Positions 1 through 5,000 of a stretch of DNA of 5,000 nucleotides are shown one piece after another. The notes below the pieces were generated by a model that ran no database searches, was not told the DNA's origin, and was given only the letters and a program-made list of their open reading frames with translations. The stretch is taken from the NCBI RefSeq assembly GCF_018141405.1, contig NZ_CP058648.1, forward strand, positions 1-5,000. The letters run 5' to 3'. How positions within the stretch are numbered: position 1 is the first letter of the stretch; each line of letters begins with the position of its first letter. Position numbers and translations under genes: made by a program. The DNA is from Serpentinicella alkaliphila (GTDB lineage Bacteria; Bacillota; Clostridia; Peptostreptococcales; Natronincolaceae).

Positions 1-76
1 TGGTGATCCATCCGCGACTCGAACGCGGGACACCCTGATTAAAAGTCAGGTGCTCTACCGACTGAGCTAATGGATC
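1..76 (-). tRNA. tRNA-Lys (anticodon UUU)
   Basis: Read on the minus strand this folds as a standard cloverleaf. The acceptor stem GATCCAT pairs with ATGGATC, the discriminator is A, and CCA is encoded at 1-3. The D stem is GCTC/GAGC. The anticodon stem CCTGA/TCAGG closes loop CTTTTAA, with anticodon UUU at 41-43, so it reads both AAA and AAG lysine codons. The T arm is CCGCG-TTCGAGT-CGCGG. It is the last tRNA of the array visible here, 7 nt behind tRNA-Gln, and no terminator lies between it and the window edge. Confidence 0.96.
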
Positions 77-83
77 ATCTCTA

Positions 84-159
84 TGGCTGGGATACCAGGA
101 CTCGAACCTGGGAATGACGGAGTCAAAGTCCGTTGCCTTACCGACTTGGCTATATCCCA
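84..159 (-). tRNA. tRNA-Gln (anticodon UUG)
   Basis: Minus-strand cloverleaf. Acceptor TGGGATA pairs with TATCCCA, the discriminator is G, and CCA is encoded at 84-86. Anticodon stem ACGGA/TCCGT closes loop CTTTGAC, giving anticodon UUG at 124-126. T arm is CCAGG-TTCGAGT-CCTGG. The U1-A72 pair and G73 fit the known pattern for glutamine tRNAs. It lies 12 nt behind tRNA-His. Confidence 0.96.
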
Positions 160-171
160 ATGTTTTTATCT

Positions 172-248
172 TGGGGTGGATGATGGGATTCGAACCCACG
201 CATGCAGGAGCCACAATCCTGTGTCTTAACCGCTTGACTACATCCACC
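172..248 (-). tRNA. tRNA-His (anticodon GUG), with encoded G-1
   Basis: Minus-strand cloverleaf with acceptor GTGGATG/CATCCAC. An extra G at position -1 (plus base 248) faces discriminator C73 (plus base 175). The G-1:C73 pair is the histidine identity element in bacteria, so I include base 248. CCA is encoded at 172-174. Anticodon stem CAGGA/TCCTG closes loop TTGTGGC, anticodon GUG at 212-214. The T stem starts with a G-U wobble. Confidence 0.96.
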
Positions 249-283
249 ATGTCTATTTAGTCTATTTAAAAAAGACAAAGAAA
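249..283 (-). other. AT-rich spacer between tRNA-Gly and tRNA-His
   Basis: This is one of the two longest gaps within the tRNA array (the other, 1078-1151, holds repeat copy A). It contains a short tandem repeat (tctattta at 252-259 and 261-268). In the minus transcript a weak 4-bp GUCU/AGAC hairpin with a U run in its loop could form. It is too weak to call a terminator, and I see no promoter motif. Confidence 0.4.
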
Positions 284-358
284 TGGAGCGGAAGACGGGA
301 CTCGAACCCGCGACCCTCGCCTTGGCAAGGCGATGCTCTACCACTGAGCCACTTCCGC
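284..358 (-). tRNA. tRNA-Gly (anticodon GCC)
   Basis: Minus-strand cloverleaf. Acceptor GCGGAAG pairs with CTTCCGC, the discriminator is U (usual for Gram-positive tRNA-Gly), and CCA is encoded at 284-286. Anticodon stem TCGCC/GGCGA closes loop TTGCCAA, anticodon GCC at 324-326, reading GGC and GGU. The D loop is short (AGTGGTA). Confidence 0.96.
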
Positions 359-363
359 TTAAT

Positions 364-446
364 TGGTGCGGGTGGAGGGACTTGAACCCCCACGGTCGCC
401 CGCTAGATCCTAAGTCTAGTGCGTCTGCCAATTCCGCCACACCCGC
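364..446 (-). tRNA. tRNA-Leu (anticodon UAG)
   Basis: Class II tRNA on the minus strand with acceptor GCGGGTG/CACCCGC, discriminator A, and CCA at 364-366. Anticodon stem CTAGA/TCTAG closes loop CTTAGGA, anticodon UAG at 410-412. The long variable arm is a compact hairpin, CGG-GCGA-CCG, capped by a GNRA-type tetraloop. It is one of two leucine tRNAs in the array; the other reads UAA. Spacing to tRNA-Gly is only 5 nt. Confidence 0.96.
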
Positions 447-462
447 ATATATATAATTAAAA

Positions 463-547
463 TGGTGGAGGGAGAAGGATTCGAACCTTCGAAATCGTCG
501 ATAACAGATTTACAGTCTGCCCCCTTTGGCCACTCGGGAATCCCTCC
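463..547 (-). tRNA. tRNA-Tyr (anticodon GUA)
   Basis: Class II tRNA on the minus strand with acceptor GGAGGGA/TCCCTCC, discriminator A, and CCA at 463-465. Anticodon stem GCAGA/TCTGT closes loop CTGTAAA, anticodon GUA at 511-513. The variable arm contains a small stem (ATC-GAC-GAT). The long variable arm is the bacterial form of tRNA-Tyr, shared with Leu and Ser tRNAs. Confidence 0.95.
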
Positions 548-555
548 ATTTTTTA

Positions 556-631
556 TGGAGCTGGCAATAGGAATCGAACCTACAACCTGCGATTACAAGT
601 TAAATTTGCTCTACCGTTGAGCCATGCCAGC
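556..631 (-). tRNA. tRNA-Thr (anticodon UGU), anticodon stem poorly paired
   Basis: Acceptor GCTGGCA/TGCCAGC, discriminator U, CCA at 556-558, D stem GCTC/GAGC and T arm GTAGG-TTCGATT-CCTAT are all sound. The only loop with U33 and a sensible anticodon is CTTGTAA, giving UGU (Thr) at 595-597. The anticodon stem is abnormal: TTTAA faces TCGCA, giving two Watson-Crick pairs, one G-U and two mismatches. Three bases instead of one separate the D stem from it. From memory, related tRNAs have a TCAGC-like 3' strand here, so this copy looks as if it lost a base there and gained bases on the 5' side. It could be a damaged gene, a sequence error, or a divergent tRNA. Position between Asp and Tyr is the usual place for Thr in this block. 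Confidence 0.75.
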
Positions 632-661
632 ATTAATATATTTACTAATTTAGTTTTAAAA

Positions 662-738
662 TGGCGATCCGGAAGGGGCTCGAACCCTCGACCTCCAGCG
701 TGACAGGCTGGCATTCTAACCAACTGAACTACCGGACC
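662..738 (-). tRNA. tRNA-Asp (anticodon GUC)
   Basis: Minus-strand cloverleaf with acceptor GGTCCGG/CCGGATC (G2-U71 wobble), discriminator G, and CCA at 662-664. Anticodon stem CCAGC/GCTGG closes loop CTGTCAC, anticodon GUC at 702-704. G73 and the GUC anticodon agree with known aspartate identity elements. An AT-rich gap of 30 nt separates it from tRNA-Thr. Confidence 0.96.
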
Positions 739-752
739 ACTTGTTTAAAATA

Positions 753-828
753 TGGTGGGCGCAACAGGACTTGAACCTGTGACCCCCTGCTTGTAAGGCA
801 GGTGCTCTCCCAGCTGAGCTATGCGCCC
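753..828 (-). tRNA. tRNA-Val (anticodon UAC)
   Basis: Minus-strand cloverleaf with acceptor GGGCGCA/TGCGCCC, discriminator A, and CCA at 753-755. Anticodon stem CCTGC/GCAGG closes loop CTTACAA, anticodon UAC at 793-795. The T arm is ACAGG-TTCAAGT-CCTGT. Its D and anticodon stems match those of tRNA-Ala at 4571-4646, apart from the anticodon. Confidence 0.96.
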
Positions 829-833
829 ATATT

Positions 834-908
834 TGGTGACCCCTAGGGGAATCGAACCCCTGTTACCGCCGTGAAAGGGCGGTGTCTTGACCGCTTGACC
901 AAGGGGCC
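834..908 (-). tRNA. tRNA-Glu (anticodon UUC)
   Basis: Minus-strand cloverleaf with acceptor GGCCCCT/AGGGGTC (G2-U71 wobble), discriminator A, and CCA at 834-836. Anticodon stem CCGCC/GGCGG closes loop CTTTCAC, anticodon UUC at 873-875. The D arm is GTC...GAC with a 3-bp stem, as is common for this isoacceptor. Confidence 0.96.
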
Positions 909-915
909 CTACATT

Positions 916-992
916 TGGTAGCGGCAACAGGAGTCGAACCTGTGACCTTTCGGGTATGAACCGAACGCTCTAGCCAGCTGAGCTATGCCGCC
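916..992 (-). tRNA. tRNA-Met, elongator (anticodon CAU)
   Basis: Minus-strand cloverleaf with acceptor GGCGGCA/TGCCGCT (G1-U72 wobble), discriminator A, and CCA at 916-918. Anticodon stem TTCGG/CCGAA closes loop TTCATAC, anticodon CAU at 956-958. I call it elongator rather than initiator because position 1-72 is a wobble pair and not C-A, and the three stacked G-C pairs of the initiator anticodon stem are absent. It resembles the Bacillus elongator Met tRNA rather than the lysidine-modified tRNA-Ile(CAU). It lies directly downstream of the initiator tRNA. Confidence 0.92.
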
Positions 993-1001
993 ATATATAT
1001 T

Positions 1002-1077
<76 letters not shown>

Positions 1078-1147
1078 ATATTGCAATCACCTAAATCTCC
1101 GATTTAGTGTGAGTGTAATACTCAGCATAATTTGAGTTTCATATTTA
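1078..1147 (-). repeat. Structured spacer repeat, copy A, upstream of tRNA-fMet
   Basis: This ~70-nt element also occurs upstream of tRNA-Ala (copy B, 4647-4717). In the minus transcript it has an AATATGAA start, a hairpin of stem ACTCA/TGAGT (plus 1120-1124 and 1133-1137), the shared linker TGAGTATTACA, then a perfect 7-bp hairpin CTAAATC-GGA-GATTTAG (plus 1091-1107). A 13-nt tail then runs to the tRNA 5' end. The linear identity with copy B is patchy: 11 nt at 1114-1124 and 8 nt at 1138-1145 are exact. The hairpins are kept by paired changes, which suggests a structured RNA. I do not recognise it. A role in tRNA 5' processing or transcript pausing is only a guess. Confidence 0.7.
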
Positions 1148-1151
1148 AAAC

Positions 1152-1240
1152 TGGTGCCGAGGACCGGAATCGAACCGGTACGATCTTGAAGGACCGCAGG
1201 ATTTTAAGTCCTGTGCGTCTGCCAGTTCCGCCACCTCGGC
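1152..1240 (-). tRNA. tRNA-Leu (anticodon UAA)
   Basis: Class II tRNA on the minus strand with acceptor GCCGAGG/CCTCGGC, discriminator A, and CCA at 1152-1154. Anticodon stem CAGGA/TCCTG closes loop CTTAAAA, anticodon UAA at 1204-1206. The variable arm forms CGGTC-CTTCAA-GATCG. Its CCA end almost touches repeat copy A, so the repeat fills the whole gap to tRNA-fMet. Confidence 0.96.
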
Positions 1241-1247
1241 ATATAAA

Positions 1248-1322
1248 TGGCTCCAAAGAGAGGGCTCGAACCTCCAACCTACCGGTTAACAGCCGGTTGC
1301 TCCACCATTGAGCTACTTTGGA
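1248..1322 (-). tRNA. tRNA-Asn (anticodon GUU)
   Basis: Minus-strand cloverleaf with acceptor TCCAAAG/CTTTGGA, discriminator G, and CCA at 1248-1250. Anticodon stem ACCGG/CCGGT closes loop CTGTTAA, anticodon GUU at 1288-1290. It is the first tRNA after 5S rRNA, about 8 nt away, which is the usual place for tRNA-Asn in many Firmicutes rRNA operons. Confidence 0.96.
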
Positions 1323-1330
1323 ACATCTAA

Positions 1331-1443
1331 ACCGCAACGACCTACTCTCCCAGGCGGCTGCCCGCCAAGTACCATCGGCGCCGAAGGGCTTAACTTCTGT
1401 GTTCGGTATGGGAACAGGTGTGACCCCTTCGCTATTGTCACGA
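1331..1443 (-). rRNA. rrf: 5S ribosomal RNA
   Basis: The minus strand contains the conserved 5S core: CCATACCGAACACAGAAGTT, then AAGC, GCGCCGATGGTA, and the tail GGGAGAGTAGGTC. The terminal helix forms between CGTGAC at the 5' end (plus 1437-1442) and GTTGCG at the 3' end (plus 1333-1338), with wobble pairs. This sets the ends to within a few bases. Length is about 113 nt, near the usual 115-120. It binds uL18, uL5 and bL25-type proteins in the central protuberance of the 50S subunit. It is separated from 23S by about 57 nt. Confidence 0.95.
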
Positions 1444-1457
1444 TTTATTGAGAGTGT

Positions 1458-1470
1458 TCTCTCAAAACTA
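1458..1470 (-). repeat. 13-nt spacer repeat (copy after 23S)
   Basis: The minus transcript reads TAGTTTTGAGAGA, identical to 4750-4762 in the 16S-23S spacer. Both copies lie roughly 25-30 nt downstream of the 3' end of a large rRNA (23S here, 16S there). Similar GTTTTGAGAG sequences are, from memory, common after Firmicutes rRNA genes. A role in trimming or folding of the precursor is inference. Confidence 0.6.
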
Positions 1471-1491
1471 CAAGTGAGATTTTAAAGCTTT

Positions 1492-1500
1492 CATCTTTTT
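1492..1500 (-). other. 23S processing stem, 3' arm
   Basis: In the minus transcript AAAAAGATG directly follows the 23S 3' end. It pairs with CATCTTTT just before the 23S 5' end (plus 4425-4432), extending the terminal GGTCAAGC/GCTTGACC helix. Such stems are the known RNase III (or Mini-III) cleavage substrates that release 23S from the precursor. Confidence 0.7.
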
Positions 1501-4421
<2,921 letters not shown>

Positions 4422-4424
4422 TTT

Positions 4425-4432
4425 AAAAGATG
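4425..4432 (-). other. 23S processing stem, 5' arm
   Basis: CATCTTTT in the minus transcript, three bases before the 23S 5' end. It is complementary to AAAAGATG of the 3' arm at 1492-1500. Together with the 8-bp terminal helix of 23S it makes a stem of about 16 bp with a small asymmetric A bulge. Confidence 0.7.
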
Positions 4433-4473
4433 CTTGTAAATTTCTTTACTTAACTTTATTTCTCACTTTGCAG

Positions 4474-4486
4474 TTTTCAAAGAACA
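4474..4486 (-). promoter_or_regulatory. boxA-like antitermination motif
   Basis: The minus transcript reads TGTTCTTTGAAAA, close to the bacterial rRNA boxA (E. coli TGCTCTTTAACAA) and to the form common in Firmicutes spacers. boxA RNA binds NusB-NusE (S10), which, with other Nus factors, makes RNA polymerase resistant to Rho termination across rRNA genes. It lies about 50 nt before 23S, a normal place for a second boxA in an rRNA operon. Confidence 0.7.
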
Positions 4487-4495
4487 CTTGTTCTT
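4480..4495 (-). other. Hairpin overlapping boxA
   Basis: AAGAAC at 4480-4485 is the exact reverse complement of GTTCTT at 4490-4495, with a 4-nt loop. In the transcript the second arm is the first half of boxA. The stem would therefore cover part of the NusB-NusE site, or act as a boxB-like structure next to it. It is short and could be coincidental, since boxA itself supplies one arm. Confidence 0.5.
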
Positions 4496-4517
4496 CCTGC
4501 CTTTTGGCCGGAATACT

Positions 4518-4546
4518 ATATTACCATCTTTTTATCTTCATGTCAA
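4518..4546 (-). promoter_or_regulatory. Promoter-like site inside the 16S-23S spacer
   Basis: On the minus strand there is a perfect -35 hexamer TTGACA (plus 4541-4546), a 17-bp spacer, and a -10-like TAATAT (plus 4518-4523; 4 of 6 to consensus) preceded by TGG, the extended -10 form. The start site would fall near plus 4511, about 25 nt before boxA and 90 nt before 23S. That order, promoter then boxA then rRNA, copies an rRNA leader. TATAGT one helical step away is an alternative -10 but would need a 20-bp spacer. A perfect -35 with optimal spacing in 150 bp of AT-rich DNA could still be chance. Confidence 0.5.
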
Positions 4547-4570
4547 TTGGTACTTGATGGCATTTGTTTG

Positions 4571-4646
4571 TGGTGGAGACGAGGAGAGTCGAACTCCTGA
4601 CCCCCTGCTTGCAAGGCAGGTGCTCTCCCAACTGAGCTACGCCCCC
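4571..4646 (-). tRNA. tRNA-Ala (anticodon UGC) in the 16S-23S spacer
   Basis: Minus-strand cloverleaf with acceptor GGGGGCG/CGTCTCC. This includes the G3-U70 wobble, the key alanine identity element (plus 4644 and 4578). Discriminator is A and CCA is at 4571-4573. Anticodon stem CCTGC/GCAGG closes loop CTTGCAA, anticodon UGC at 4611-4613. It is the only spacer tRNA. Repeat copy B lies immediately upstream, its hairpin ending 13 nt from the mature 5' end. Confidence 0.97.
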
Positions 4647-4717
4647 ATGTTACAACTTCCCAAATTTTAATTTGGTGTAGTTTGTAATACTCAAAGATTA
4701 GCCGAGCTTCATATTAA
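4647..4717 (-). repeat. Structured spacer repeat, copy B, upstream of tRNA-Ala
   Basis: Partner of copy A at 1078-1147. In the minus transcript: AATATGAA, a hairpin GCTCG/TGAGT (plus 4703-4707 and 4689-4693), linker TGAGTATTACA (4683-4693, exact match to copy A), a 7-bp hairpin CCAAATT/AATTTGG (4660-4675), then a 13-nt tail to tRNA-Ala. Two positions of the 7-bp stem differ from copy A, and both arms change so pairing is kept. The first stem has G-U pairs where copy A has A-U. On the plus strand these would be A-C mismatches, so the structure belongs to the minus-strand RNA. Confidence 0.7.
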
Positions 4718-4731
4718 ATTACTTCTTTTTG

Positions 4732-4750
4732 AAAAACCTTCATCGAAGGT
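4732..4750 (-). terminator. Terminator-like hairpin in the spacer (weak)
   Basis: In the minus transcript ACCTTC-GAT-GAAGGT forms a 6-bp stem with a 3-nt loop, directly followed by a U4 run (the last stem base makes it U5). It begins about 36 nt after the 16S 3' end. The form is that of an intrinsic terminator, but only 3 of 6 pairs are G-C, so it is weak. In an antiterminated rRNA operon it would mostly be read through. It could equally be a processing hairpin. Confidence 0.35.
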
Positions 4751-4762
4751 CTCTCAAAACTA
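4750..4762 (-). repeat. 13-nt spacer repeat (copy after 16S)
   Basis: TAGTTTTGAGAGA in the minus transcript, 25 nt after the 16S 3' end and identical to 1458-1470 after 23S. The matching placement behind both large rRNAs suggests a shared role in the precursor, or copying between spacers. Confidence 0.6.
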
Positions 4763-4778
4763 AACAGTATAGAAGCTT

Positions 4779-5000
<222 letters not shown>

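Larger units (their letters stand above)
1444..1500 (-). other. 23S-5S spacer with hairpin
   Basis: The spacer holds three things. The 3' arm of the 23S processing stem is at 1492-1500. A 13-nt motif, TAGTTTTGAGAGA in the minus transcript (1458-1470), is repeated after 16S. A perfect 7-bp inverted repeat, TTGAGAG-TGTT-CTCTCAA at 1448-1465, overlaps the motif. The hairpin has no U tract behind it, so it is more likely a processing or spacing structure than a terminator. I see no promoter here. Confidence 0.6.
4422..4570 (-). other. 16S-23S spacer, part between tRNA-Ala and 23S
   Basis: In transcript order this AT-rich stretch contains a promoter-like site (4518-4546), a short hairpin overlapping a boxA-like motif (4474-4495), and the 5' arm of the 23S processing stem (4425-4432). 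No tRNA-Ile is present, unlike the Ile-Ala spacers of many bacteria. No coding region is supported. Confidence 0.8.

Noticed and set aside
1448-1465. Intrinsic terminator between 23S and 5S
   Set aside because: The 7-bp inverted repeat has no following U tract in the transcript direction, and 5S with the tRNAs lie downstream.
4488-4670. Plus-strand reading frame over the spacer and tRNA-Ala
   Set aside because: It is antisense to tRNA-Ala. Its ESRTPDPLLARQVLSQLSYA-like tail is the familiar false translation of an antisense tRNA.

Overview
This window contains no protein-coding gene. It holds most of one ribosomal RNA operon and the tRNA array behind it, all transcribed from the minus strand, so transcription runs from high to low coordinates. 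In that order it has: the 3' end of 16S rRNA (cut by the window edge), a 16S-23S spacer with tRNA-Ala(UGC), a full-length 23S rRNA, 5S rRNA, and 14 tRNAs in the order Asn, Leu(UAA), fMet, elongator Met, Glu, Val, Asp, Thr, Tyr, Leu(UAG), Gly, His, Gln, Lys. All 15 tRNAs encode their CCA end. No terminator is seen at the left edge, so the array probably continues beyond base 1.

The organism is most likely a low-GC Gram-positive, in or near the class Clostridia. The evidence is the 16S tail ending CCUCCUUUCU, a single tRNA-Ala in the spacer, the Firmicutes-type boxA-like motif UGUUCUUUGAAAA, AT-rich spacers, and a tRNA order that resembles the Asn-Leu-Met-Glu-(Gly)-Val-Asp-Thr-Tyr-Leu-Gly block often found behind clostridial rRNA operons. 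The 16S tail reminds me of Peptostreptococcaceae or Tissierellales, but that is from memory and is weak.

Layout on the plus axis: 1-1322 tRNA array; 1331-1443 5S; 1444-1500 23S-5S spacer; 1501-4421 23S; 4422-4786 spacer with tRNA-Ala at 4571-4646; 4787-5000 16S 3' end. The gene products form the ribosome core and a broad tRNA set, presumably made as one long precursor. It would be cut by RNase III at the stem enclosing 23S, and by RNase P and 3' nucleases at each tRNA.

Four things go beyond a routine rRNA operon. (1) A ~70-nt element occurs twice, ending exactly 13 nt before tRNA-Ala and 13 nt before tRNA-fMet. Its two predicted hairpins are kept by paired base changes. (2) A promoter-like site (TTGACA, 17 bp, TAATAT) lies inside the 16S-23S spacer, followed by boxA, so 23S-5S-tRNA might be transcribed without 16S. 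(3) The 23S gene departs from near-universal sequence at several points in the peptidyl-transferase region, including the A-loop. (4) tRNA-Thr has a poorly paired anticodon stem. Items 3 and 4 may be assembly or read errors, or may mark a decaying copy.
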